Shown here: positions 1 through 5,589 of the stretch, in pieces | Layout: every line of letters starts with the position of its first letter | Position numbering within the stretch: the stretch's first letter is position 1 | Assembly: GCA_019309685.1 (NCBI GenBank) | Contig: JAFDFT010000330.1 | Coordinates: forward strand, 1-5,646 | Reading direction: 5' to 3' | Source of the DNA: Deltaproteobacteria bacterium | GTDB taxonomy: Bacteria > Desulfobacterota > Desulfobacteria > Desulfobacterales > JAABPS01 | DNA: 5,646 bases | Translations under genes and position numbers: made by a program | The notes under the pieces: model-generated | What the model saw: the letters and a program-made list of their open reading frames with translations, nothing else | Told to the model about the DNA's origin: nothing | The model's database searches: none

Positions 1-14
1 GGGCTGATTTTAGG

Positions 15-1331
15 ATGAAACTGCATCTTGTTAGCCTTGGATGTGCTAGGAATAGTATTGACAGTGAAGTGATGCTGGGCAGATTAGCCAAAGCAGGCTG
101 GACGATAGAAGATGAACCGGATGAGGCTGAAGTTATCATTGTAAACACTTGCAGCTTTATAGAGTCTGCAGTCAATGAATCCATTGATACGATTTTAGAG
201 CTTGCTGAATTTAAGAAAAAAGGTGCATGTAAAAATATGATTGTTGCCGGATGTTTACCTGAGCGCTTCAGGGAAAAGATTATTGAGACATTGCCTGAAG
301 TTGACAGTTTTGTGGGCACTGGAGCGTTTAATGAGATTGTACAGGCCGTTGAAAAATCAGCGGGTATTTCTAAATGTTATCTGCCGGATCCGGGTAATGT
401 CCAATTTCAAGGTGATGAGAAAAATATACGGCCAGCTTCCTCCCACTCGGCGTATTTAAAGGTTGCAGAAGGTTGTAACAGGCATTGTACATACTGCATC
501 ATTCCAAAGCTACGGGGAAAGCAAAGGAGCCGACCATTAAGTGAGATTATCGGAGAGGCAGAATTTCTTGTTGCTTCTGGTGTTAAAGAACTCATACTCG
601 TTGCTCAGGATACGACCTCTTACGGTAAAGATCTTTCTCCGCAGGAAACAATTGGGCATCTATTGGAGCAAATTGCAAACATCTCTGGCGAGATATGGAT
701 TAGGACCCTTTACGGGCATCCTGAAAGCATAGATGAATCATTTATCAAGACAGTTACCTCACATAAAAAAATTTGTTCCTATTTTGATATACCGGTTCAG
801 CATGCAAGTACGCCTGTTTTAAGAAAAATGGGTAGGGCGTATAGCAAAGAAGATCTTTACGGGCTTTTTAAAATGATCAGGTTAAAGGTTCCGGGGGCAT
901 CCCTTCGAACAACACTGATAACGGGCTTTCCTGGCGAAAAAGAAAAGGATTTTATTGAACTTTTAACTTTTATTGAAGATATCCAGTTTGATCATTTAGG
1001 CGTATTTATCTATTCTGATTTTGAAGATCTCCCATCTCACAAGATACCGGATCATGTGTCTGGAAAAACAGCAGAGGAAAGGTATCATAGAGTTATGTCC
1101 AGGCAAATGGAAATATCATTGAAGAAAAACAGGAAGTTGATTGGTAAAAAAATTGATGTGCTTGTTGAAAATAAAATAGAAGAAGGCGTGTTCCTGGGTC
1201 GAACGAGATATCAATCCCCTGATGTGGATGGTGCGACTTATATTTATGCGGAGGGCTTGCAAACAGGTACGTTTGCTAAAATTAAGATTACCGATGCACT
1301 TGAGTATGATCTAATAGGAGACGTTGCGTGA
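15..1331 (+). CDS. rimO: Ribosomal protein S12 methylthiotransferase RimO (radical SAM)
   Basis: Family knowledge: RimO is a cytoplasmic radical-SAM enzyme with two [4Fe-4S] clusters that adds a methylthio group to the beta-carbon of a conserved aspartate in ribosomal protein S12. Seen here: an N-terminal UPF0004 domain with the three cluster cysteines C10 (SLGCARN), C46 (NTCSF) and C80 (AGCLPE); the radical-SAM CxxxCxxC at C154/C158/C161 (GCNRHCTYC); and a C-terminal TRAM-like segment from about 372 to 438. The opening MKLHLVSLGCARNSIDSE and IPKLRGKQRSR are typical of RimO rather than MiaB. At 438 residues it is full length. The start is set by homology; no clear Shine-Dalgarno lies in the 14 bases available. 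Stops in two frames (TGA 5-7, TAG 11-13) lie just upstream, so an upstream neighbour may end here. It overlaps the next gene by 4 nt, indicating co-transcription and probable translational coupling. Confidence 0.97.
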   Translation: MKLHLVSLGCARNSIDSEVMLGRLAKAGWTIEDEPDEAEVIIVNTCSFIESAVNESIDTILELAEFKKKGACKNMIVAGCLPERFREKIIETLPEVDSFVGTGAFNEIVQAVEKSAGISKCYLPDPGNVQFQGDEKNIRPASSHSAYLKVAEGCNRHCTYCIIPKLRGKQRSRPLSEIIGEAEFLVASGVKELILVAQDTTSYGKDLSPQETIGHLLEQIANISGEIWIRTLYGHPESIDESFIKTVTSHKKICSYFDIPVQHASTPVLRKMGRAYSKEDLYGLFKMIRLKVPGASLRTTLITGFPGEKEKDFIELLTFIEDIQFDHLGVFIYSDFEDLPSHKIPDHVSGKTAEERYHRVMSRQMEISLKKNRKLIGKKIDVLVENKIEEGVFLGRTRYQSPDVDGATYIYAEGLQTGTFAKIKITDALEYDLIGDVA

Positions 1332-2308
1332 AAAGATTGAGTGGACAATTTTGGGACAGGGTTCAAGATGATCTCGAAAAGATTGAAACCGCGCTGAAAA
1401 ATAATCTTAACTCTCATCTTGATCTGGTTTCAGAGGTTGCCGGTCATCTTTTATTCAGCGGCGGAAAGCGGTTAAGGCCTCTTTTAATTATTCTTTGCGC
1501 AAGGATTTGTGGCTACAATAAGGGAGATGAGATTAACCTATCAACGGCTGTTGAATATCTGCATGCAGCCACGCTCCTCCATGATGATATTGTGGATGGC
1601 GCGGCCTTGCGGAGAGGAAAGCCGGTGGCAAACTCAATATGGGGTAATCCCATTACAGTTCTGGTTGGCGATTTTCTCCTTGCACGAGCGAGTTCGATAG
1701 CTGCAGGTACCGGTAAGATGGGTATTATCAGGGTTATGGCGGAAATTATGGAAGAAATGTCGCAAGGAGAAATAGATCAGCTGCTTCGAAAAGGGGACCT
1801 GAAAATATCCGAAAATGACTACATGAGAGTTATAGAGCAAAAGACGGCTGTTCTTTTTCAGGGTGCATGTCAAACCGGTGCGATTATTGCGGACGCGGAA
1901 AAGAAAAAGGAAAAGGCTCTTTCCGGATTTGGATTAAATCTTGGCATTGCTTTTCAACTGATCGATGATCTTATTGATTATATTTCTGATACCAAGACGC
2001 TTGGTAAGGAGGCGGGAACGGATCTTAAGGAAGGAAAGCTGACGTTGCCTGTTATCCATGCGCTAAAAAAAGCGAGCCCATTTGACAGAGATTGTATGGA
2101 AAAAATAATAAGAAATAATGAATTCTCTTTTCATGATTTTCGAGAATTGATCGAGTTGTTAGAAAAGTATAAGGGGATATCATACGTTAAAGATAGGGCG
2201 GCATTTTATATCCAATCGGCAAAGGAATCACTTTCTATTTTTGCGCCATCAGAATATAAAGAAATACTTATGGCTATTGCCGATTATACACTGGTTCGAA
2301 ATACTTAG
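1328..2308 (+). CDS. Long-chain trans-polyprenyl diphosphate synthase (IspB/HepT-like)
   Basis: Family knowledge: this soluble class I prenyltransferase condenses farnesyl or geranylgeranyl diphosphate with isopentenyl diphosphate units using Mg2+, making the side chain of menaquinone or ubiquinone. Seen here: the GGKRLR substrate-binding motif at 45-50, first aspartate-rich motif DDIVD at 86-90 followed by RRGKP, a KT pair at 172-173, and the second motif FQLIDDLID at 209-217 with D213, D214 and D217. The residues four and five places before the first motif are small (T82, A81), which in this family permits a long product rather than C15/C20; the exact chain length cannot be read. The 326-residue length is normal. 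The GTG start at 1328 overlaps the rimO stop (GTGA) and has AGGAG at 1316-1320, 7 nt upstream. No isoprenoid or quinone neighbour is visible, so pairing with rimO is positional only. Confidence 0.93.
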   Translation: MKRLSGQFWDRVQDDLEKIETALKNNLNSHLDLVSEVAGHLLFSGGKRLRPLLIILCARICGYNKGDEINLSTAVEYLHAATLLHDDIVDGAALRRGKPVANSIWGNPITVLVGDFLLARASSIAAGTGKMGIIRVMAEIMEEMSQGEIDQLLRKGDLKISENDYMRVIEQKTAVLFQGACQTGAIIADAEKKKEKALSGFGLNLGIAFQLIDDLIDYISDTKTLGKEAGTDLKEGKLTLPVIHALKKASPFDRDCMEKIIRNNEFSFHDFRELIELLEKYKGISYVKDRAAFYIQSAKESLSIFAPSEYKEILMAIADYTLVRNT

Positions 2309-2351
2309 AAGAAATAGCGTAAAGGGCTTTCAAAGGCATGAGATTGAAGCT

Positions 2352-2359
2352 GGGGAGGG
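2352..2359 (+). promoter_or_regulatory. Ribosome binding site fixing the start of the FlgT-N-like gene
   Basis: GGGGAGGG ends 8 nt before the ATG at 2368. The in-frame ATG at 2338 has only a weak AAAGG-like sequence before it and would add ten residues containing this purine tract, so 2368 is preferred. Confidence 0.65.
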
Positions 2360-2367
2360 AAATAGAA

Positions 2368-3114
2368 ATGACGAAACCTTTTTATTTAAAACGAAATTTG
2401 AATAATTATTATTTGAAAAAAAAAGAAAATCGAAGTTTGTTTCTCAGAATGGTGACTTTGGGTGTATGCTTTATTGTTACAGCGTTTATGCTTGATACGT
2501 ATCCTGCGCATGGTCAGATGGAGATAAAAACAATAGAGGCAGTAGGGACTGCCATTGTTCATAAGACGGATGTCGGAACAGCAAAACAACAGGCAATCGC
2601 TAATGGTCTTGTTTCAGCAGTGGATAAAGTTCTGGAAGAAATGTTGCCAATAGAATTAATAGCCCAAAATTTTCGTATAATAAATAAAATTATATACAAT
2701 GAAACAGAAAAATACATCAATGATTATAAGGTGTTGACTGAAGCTGCGTCTGATAAGAATTACAGAGTGTTGATACAAGCCAAGGTTTCGGTTAAACGGT
2801 TAAAGAGCCGTTTAGCAAAATCCGGTGTTATGCACGTTAGAAAGAGAAAACTTCAAAACATTGAGATTGTCGTTCAGGGCACTCGAAACCTTTCACATTT
2901 CTTTAATTTCAGGAAAGGACTTAAAGAAATTAATGGGGTAAAAAATATACAGGTAAGTGATATGCAGGGTGATGAGGCAAATATTTTGGTTAATTTCGAA
3001 GGGAGTTCAAAAGAATTTACAGATGCCCTGGTTCTTAAAAAATTTGAAAAATTCAGTATTCGTATTTTTGAAATATCAGAAACCAAATTGAGAATAGAAT
3101 TAGTTCCCGGTTAA
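2368..3114 (+). CDS. Membrane-anchored or exported protein with FlgT-N-like domain
   Basis: 248 residues from the preferred ATG (258 from 2338). Seen here: a basic N-terminus (residues 1-27), one hydrophobic stretch at about 28-42, then an Ala-His-Gly-Gln region (46-50) compatible with signal peptidase cleavage, so it is probably periplasmic or inner-membrane anchored. Residues 56-150 show the pattern of the FlgT N-terminal domain: EAVGTA, a helix rich in Ala (TAKQQAIANGLVSAVD), a helix ending EKYINDYKVL, then YRVLIQAKVSV. Residues 164-248 form a second alpha/beta unit (IEIVVQG, HFFNFRKGLKEINGVKNI, ILVNFEGS, LRIELVP). FlgT proteins build an outer-membrane flagellar T ring in Vibrio, but related N-terminal domains occur in non-flagellar envelope proteins and no flagellar gene is visible, so the role is open. 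It follows the prenyl synthase by 59 nt and may be in the same transcript. Confidence 0.75.
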   Translation: MTKPFYLKRNLNNYYLKKKENRSLFLRMVTLGVCFIVTAFMLDTYPAHGQMEIKTIEAVGTAIVHKTDVGTAKQQAIANGLVSAVDKVLEEMLPIELIAQNFRIINKIIYNETEKYINDYKVLTEAASDKNYRVLIQAKVSVKRLKSRLAKSGVMHVRKRKLQNIEIVVQGTRNLSHFFNFRKGLKEINGVKNIQVSDMQGDEANILVNFEGSSKEFTDALVLKKFEKFSIRIFEISETKLRIELVPG

Positions 3115-3196
3115 ATTGGATAGAAGAAAAATTCAGTAACATAAAGAAAAAATAAGAAAAGTGTTTTGTCTTTAGTGATTTTCAGGCATTTATGGA

Positions 3197-3217
3197 TTGA
3201 AGTGTGTTAGACTTCAA
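3197..3217. terminator. Weak hairpin between convergent genes
   Basis: A perfect 7-bp inverted repeat, TTGAAGT / ACTTCAA with a 7-nt loop, spans the stop codon of the minus-strand receiver gene, 82 nt after the plus-strand cluster ends. On the plus strand it is followed by GTTGTCTTTT, a poor U tract; on the minus strand there is no U tract. It is the best terminator candidate between the two convergent genes, but it is weak. Confidence 0.2.
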
Positions 3218-3617
3218 GTTGTCTTTTGGGATTAATTTCTTTTTCAATGGTATCGAGCCAGTTGAGCAATTTGTTCGTAAAAGGTTTTTCAAAAACCATA
3301 CAACTAAACTTATGGGCAATTTCTAAATCTTCTCTCGTCCAATCCCCGTTTAATAAAACAAAATGCTTGCATTTACACCCGCGATTGATTTGTCCCTCAA
3401 CAGCTTTCAGAGCAAAGTCACCTGGTATTTTCAGGTCGGAAAATATGATATCCGCGCACCCATAATCCTTTTTACACTCTTCATGGGGATGTAAGTTTTT
3501 CACGCACAAACTTGAAACAGGTGAAGTAAAAACTTCATATCCACGAATGTCCAAAACTTCCCATATCCTGTAGCGAAACGCGTTATCAGGGTCAAAAATA
3601 AATGCACGAGGTCGCAT
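3207..3617 (-). CDS. Stand-alone receiver-domain protein (CheY-like) with Cys/His-rich insert
   Basis: 136 residues: a single response-regulator receiver domain with no output domain. Seen here: acidic pocket D9 and D11 (IFDPDN), phosphoacceptor D61 at the end of strand 3 (ADIIFSDLKIPG), and the conserved lysine K111 before Pro (FEKPF). Where the switch Ser/Thr normally follows strand 4 there is N90 (VLLNG), although T94 is close by. The segment between strand 2 and strand 3 is enlarged and contains C38, H43, H45, C48 and C54; more cysteines sit at C81, C83 and C106. It should act in the cytoplasm by phosphorylation-dependent protein contact, but no histidine kinase or partner gene is nearby. 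The ATG at 3617-3615 has AGGA 9 nt upstream on the minus strand. The gene is convergent with the rimO cluster and has its own upstream region. The receiver assignment is solid; the role is unknown. Confidence 0.85.
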   Translation of the reverse strand: MRPRAFIFDPDNAFRYRIWEVLDIRGYEVFTSPVSSLCVKNLHPHEECKKDYGCADIIFSDLKIPGDFALKAVEGQINRGCKCKHFVLLNGDWTREDLEIAHKFSCMVFEKPFTNKLLNWLDTIEKEINPKRQLEV

Positions 3618-3653
3618 ATACTAGTGTCCTATTAATATTCGAACTTATTTTGT

Positions 3654-3679
3654 TTTGGCTGATTTGCAAATAAGCCAAA
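3654..3679. repeat. 26-bp near-perfect palindrome upstream of the receiver gene
   Basis: The arms TTTGGCT / AGCCAAA enclose the perfect palindrome ATTTGCAAAT; only the flanking G3661/A3672 pair breaks the symmetry, giving 24 of 26 self-complementary bases. It lies 36 nt upstream of the receiver gene start on the minus strand and has no U tract. This suits a dimeric regulator's operator better than a terminator, but no regulator can be named. Confidence 0.5.
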
Positions 3680-4012
3680 TGTTTAGTCAGCGGTCAGTTT
3701 ACACATTAACTTTATAAATATTTATGTATATATTTTTACCCTGAAAGTCTCAATGTCTATAGATAGAGTTTTATGAATTTTATTAAAACCAGTAAAAGAT
3801 TTAATTAAAAAATACCTGATTTTTGCAAAACCGCCAGGAAAATATATGCACCCATGCATTATCTTCATGCATCTGTAAAAAAATACATATTAAACAGTCA
3901 GTTTGTATTTGAATCCACAAGATCAAAACCAGAAAGTTTAAGAATATTTCCACTGTAAGGGGGCTGCGCATTAGTTAGCGTTTGAACAAAAGTCAATAAA
4001 ACGTATTTTATC

Positions 4013-4155
4013 TGTCATTATGAAGGATGTACGACTGAAGCAATTTCTTGAAAATAAAGGAATTGCGGAGCCTGTTCCGAACAAAATATTCAACGGTAAA
4101 AGAATTCGTTAAAATGATAGATTGCTTCGACTTTCTTCGTCAGCCTCCATTGACA
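4013..4155. repeat. Degenerate palindromic intergenic element (MITE/REP-like)
   Basis: The two ends are imperfect inverted repeats. The left end begins TGTCA (4013-4017) and runs to GAAGCAAT (4037-4044); the right end begins ATTGCTTC (4121-4128) and ends TGACA (4151-4155). The segments between the paired motifs align only with gaps. The interior includes a GGAATTGCGGAGCCTG stretch. From recall, this resembles abundant non-coding inverted repeats in deltaproteobacterial genomes; multi-copy status cannot be tested here. No target-site duplication or coding capacity was recognised, so it is probably an old, decayed copy. Confidence 0.45.
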
Positions 4156-4178
4156 AGTGAGGAATCCCGTTCCTCACT
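4156..4178. repeat. 9-bp perfect hairpin
   Basis: AGTGAGGAA and TTCCTCACT pair perfectly around a 5-nt TCCCG loop, directly abutting the right end of the palindromic element. No U tract follows on either strand, so it is not a typical intrinsic terminator. It could be part of the same repeat element. Confidence 0.45.
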
Positions 4179-4561
4179 CCTCTAAATGACAACTTGAAAA
4201 CTGGGGTTTTAGTTCAGACACTAACTATCAGATTGACTGTTCGCAGTATTTTGTATATATTGAGTACAGCAATTCAATTTTGGATTTATCATGTTTCTTA
4301 TTCATCGCAATTGCCGATACGATTGTACCTTCAGAATTATCAATCAGATTACAATTTCAGAATAACCCGTCATTCCATATGAAGGATAAAAGGTGGGTAT
4401 GTCTTAGACTTTTCCGGATCTTTCATTAGATATATTTCAATTCATCAAAAGTTACAGCAAATATGAAAGACGCACTTGAATAGCTTAAAGTAAATAAAAT
4501 TTAGATAAAAACCATGCATACAGTTTTTGATTTTTTAGATTAAAAATAGGCCATAATAAAT

Positions 4562-4567
4562 TATAAT
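4562..4567 (+). promoter_or_regulatory. Possible -10 box for the DUF2892 gene
   Basis: A consensus TATAAT lies 82 nt upstream of the ATG at 4650 in AT-rich DNA. No good -35 box sits 16-18 nt before it. A TTGATT at 4527-4532 would fit an alternative CATAAT at 4552-4557 only with a long 19-nt spacer. Low confidence. Confidence 0.25.
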
Positions 4568-4649
4568 AATAGTCAAGCTGGGTGTAGAATATGGAAGAAA
4601 GCCGGAGAATATATTTTCGCAGTAAACATAAACAAGGGGAGGTAATGCT

Positions 4650-4850
4650 ATGAAAAAGAATATGGGTACTATTGATCGTGCGATAAGGGTGATATTAGCA
4701 ATTGTGGTGGCTGTACTATATTTTACGAACGCCATTACGGGTACGGTGGCAATTATTTTGGGTATTTTTGCTATTATTTTTATTGTTACAAGTTTTATTG
4801 GGTTTTGTCCACTTTATGTGCCCCTTAAGATTTCAACAAAAAAGGATTAA
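4650..4850 (+). CDS. DUF2892 family small inner-membrane protein
   Basis: 66 residues and complete. Seen here: the family's characteristic opening MKKNMGTIDRAIRV, a first hydrophobic helix at about 11-28, a short polar turn (TNAITG), a second helix at about 31-51 and the conserved ending GFCPLYVPL with C53, then a lysine-rich tail. Family knowledge: DUF2892 is the two-helix membrane module also found at the C-terminus of the rhodanese YgaP; stand-alone versions are common in bacteria near sulfur or redox genes, and their function is unknown. The ATG at 4650 has AGGGGAGGT at 4635-4643, 6 nt upstream, an excellent ribosome binding site. The gene appears monocistronic, with about 1 kb of non-coding DNA before it and a riboswitch leader after it. 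No clear terminator follows it. Confidence 0.9.
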   Translation: MKKNMGTIDRAIRVILAIVVAVLYFTNAITGTVAIILGIFAIIFIVTSFIGFCPLYVPLKISTKKD

Positions 4851-4896
4851 ATAATTACACTATAAAACCGGCAGTCAATGGATGTGGAGTTCAAAA

Positions 4897-4944
4897 ATGA
4901 TTGTTGGCGTTATGAATTTGAGGTGTTCGGCGAATTTCATCTGA
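4897..4944 (+). pseudogene. 15-codon ORF, possible stump of a decayed gene
   Basis: An ATG at 4897 with GGAG 7 nt upstream opens MIVGVMNLRCSANFI and then stops at TGA 4942-4944. The frame beginning at 4923 stays open as VFGEFHLKQSIVVSNF and on to a stop inside the riboswitch leader. Read across a frameshift near 4923, the pair loosely resembles the start of DUF503/YlxP proteins, which begin with an MIVGV-like strand followed by an SLKEKR-like helix. This is a tentative remnant call; it may instead be a chance or leader ORF. Confidence 0.15.
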
Positions 4945-4974
4945 AGCAAAGCATTGTTGTGTCTAATTTTTTAC

Positions 4975-5001
4975 TTGATGTATTTTTTAATTCATTATAC
5001 A
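4975..5001 (+). promoter_or_regulatory. Candidate promoter of the cobalamin riboswitch transcript
   Basis: TTGATG (4975-4980) and TATACA (4996-5001) are separated by 15 bp, shorter than the ideal 17, and would start transcription near 5008, just before the aptamer begins at about 5011. The placement is right but the spacing is imperfect. Confidence 0.4.
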
Positions 5002-5010
5002 CGCAATATA

Positions 5011-5171
5011 TCAAGGTGCCGTAATGGCTTAAAAGGGAATCCCGTGAGAGTCGGGAGCGGTCCCGCCGCTGTAATCGGGGACGATATCCGCATAAAGTCA
5101 CTGCATGATTCAGTCATGCGGGAAGGCGCGGAAATGAGAATGATCCGAGAGTCAGAAGACCTGCCTGGGTA
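5011..5171 (+). promoter_or_regulatory. Cobalamin (B12) riboswitch aptamer
   Basis: The conserved blocks of the cobalamin riboswitch occur in order: GGTGCC (5015-5020), AAAAGGGAATCCCGTGAGAG and GAGCGGTCCCGCCGCTGTAA (about 5031-5074), GGGGACG (5077-5083), AAGTCACTGCATGA (from 5095), CATGCGGGAAGGC (from 5115) and the B12 box AGTCAGAAGACCTGCC (5150-5165). GGT at 5015-5017 can pair with ACC at 5159-5161 to close the core; the outermost P1 stem looks weak. Family knowledge: these aptamers bind adenosyl-, methyl- or hydroxocobalamin and usually repress B12 synthesis, B12 or cobalt transport, or B12-independent isozyme genes when B12 is plentiful. It lies upstream of the 86-residue gene at 5329. Confidence 0.95.
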
Positions 5172-5213
5172 ACCGGACTATGCGTCTACGTGGTATAGAG
5201 CGTCATAGGAGGT
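5172..5213 (+). promoter_or_regulatory. Hairpin sequestering a Shine-Dalgarno sequence (P13-like)
   Basis: Just after the aptamer, ACC (5172-5174) can pair with GGT (5211-5213). CTATG-CG-TCTA (5178-5188) can pair with TAGA-CG-CATAG (5196-5208, bulges at G5200 and T5203) around the loop CGTGGTA. The 3' arm contains AGGAGGT (5207-5213), a strong ribosome binding sequence, which this fold would hide. The position and design match the translation-control hairpin of class I cobalamin riboswitches. However, the codon at the right distance is ATA (5221), followed by AAG GGT TAA, so no normal gene starts here. Confidence 0.45.
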
Positions 5214-5245
5214 AAAAAATATAAAGGGTTAAGAAAGCTGGGTGC

Positions 5246-5283
5246 AGCCCTTCGAGTAAATGCTCGAAGGGCTTTTTTTATTT
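5246..5283 (+). terminator. Strong intrinsic terminator in the riboswitch leader
   Basis: AGCCCTTCGAG (5246-5256) and CTCGAAGGGCT (5263-5273) form a perfect 11-bp stem with a 6-nt loop, followed at once by a run of T (TTTTTTT, A, TTTT). It stands between the cobalamin aptamer and the gene at 5329, so it is the probable B12-controlled off switch. A weaker competing pairing, AAGG 5224-5227 plus GCTG 5237-5240 with CAGCCCTT 5245-5252, would disrupt the left arm and could act as antiterminator. Confidence 0.9.
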
Positions 5284-5310
5284 TCGGTGGGACCGGCAAA
5301 ATTCAATGGG

Positions 5311-5320
5311 AAAGGAGGTG
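5311..5320 (+). promoter_or_regulatory. Perfect ribosome binding site of the 86-residue gene
   Basis: AAAGGAGGTG matches the bacterial anti-Shine-Dalgarno sequence over all ten bases and ends 8 nt before the ATG at 5329. It settles the start: the earlier in-frame ATG at 5260 lies in the loop of the terminator hairpin and has no ribosome binding site. Confidence 0.9.
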
Positions 5321-5328
5321 AAAAGGAA

Positions 5329-5589
5329 ATGAAAACAGGAATGATTATCTATCTTGTCGGTGACATACCGGATGACTGGAATGAAGATGTTGCTGAAATT
5401 GTAAAGAAATTGGATATTCAAACGGATGCTGTTGAAATTGTTGTGTCAAAAACAGGCGGTTATGATATCCACTATGCTTGGTGGAGGTTGTTAACGCAGG
5501 GCATCCAGAAAGTCGTGTGTAAACTGGTTTTGTTTGACGCGCCTGATAATTTGACATTTACGGGTAAGGAGTTACGGTTATGTGGCTGA
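5329..5589 (+). CDS. Uncharacterised 86-residue protein under cobalamin riboswitch control
   Basis: I do not recognise a named family. Seen here: a hydrophobic first strand (MIIYLVGDIP, 5-14), an acidic helix (DWNEDVAEIVKKLD, 16-29), a second strand (AVEIVVSKTGGYD, 34-46), an AWW motif (50-52) in a helix, a third strand (KVVCKLVLFD, 61-70, with C64) and a C-terminal GKELRLCG (79-86, with C85). There is no signal peptide or membrane segment, so it should be a compact soluble cytoplasmic alpha/beta protein. It follows the B12 riboswitch and terminator, so it is expected to be made when cobalamin is scarce (inference). It may be the first gene of a B12 or cobalt operon continuing past the window. 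An alternative reading frame open past its stop raises the possibility of a frameshifted C-terminus. Confidence 0.85.
   Translation: MKTGMIIYLVGDIPDDWNEDVAEIVKKLDIQTDAVEIVVSKTGGYDIHYAWWRLLTQGIQKVVCKLVLFDAPDNLTFTGKELRLCG

Larger units (their letters stand above)
3618..4649. other. Long intergenic region without a convincing gene
   Basis: About 1 kb of AT-rich sequence. It contains the upstream region of the receiver gene (minus strand), a 26-bp palindrome, a degenerate inverted-repeat element, a 9-bp hairpin, scattered ATGCAT sites (3854, 3867, 4514) and the upstream region of the DUF2892 gene. Short open frames exist in it but lack ribosome binding sites and protein-like composition. No tRNA or recognisable structured RNA was seen. 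Confidence 0.6.

Noticed and set aside
3226..3465. 79-codon plus-strand frame opposite the receiver gene
   Set aside because: Antisense shadow of a minus-strand gene with intact catalytic motifs; no ribosome binding site or motif.
3654..3679. Sigma-54 promoter reading of TTGGC...TTGCA
   Set aside because: The GG and GC doublets are 7 bases apart on either strand instead of the 10 required.
3854..3872. Paired ATGCAT sites (3854-3859, 3867-3872) as a hairpin or regulator site
   Set aside because: Each is a self-palindrome, so pairing is automatic; there is no extended symmetry and no gene start nearby.
4194..4382. 62-codon open frame on the plus strand in the 1-kb gap
   Set aside because: It begins at a TTG with no ribosome binding site, has low-complexity composition without motifs, and overlaps half of the split direct repeat; likely chance.
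4507..4536. AAAAAC / GTTTTT hairpin followed by T-rich sequence as a terminator
   Set aside because: The stem is almost all A-T with a 10-nt loop, and no plus-strand gene lies upstream to need it.
4535..4735. 66-codon minus-strand frame opposite the DUF2892 gene
   Set aside because: Its hydrophobicity mirrors the complementary strand of the membrane helices and the upstream AT-rich DNA; the plus strand has the strong ribosome binding site and family motifs.
4954..5172. 72-codon open frame across the riboswitch
   Set aside because: Most of it is the conserved cobalamin aptamer, whose RNA conservation explains the sequence; no ribosome binding site.
4575..5244. 10-bp direct repeat AAGCTGGGTG upstream of both small plus-strand genes (4575-4584 and 5235-5244)
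   Set aside because: Several 10-bp repeats are expected by chance in a window this size, and the flanking bases do not match.
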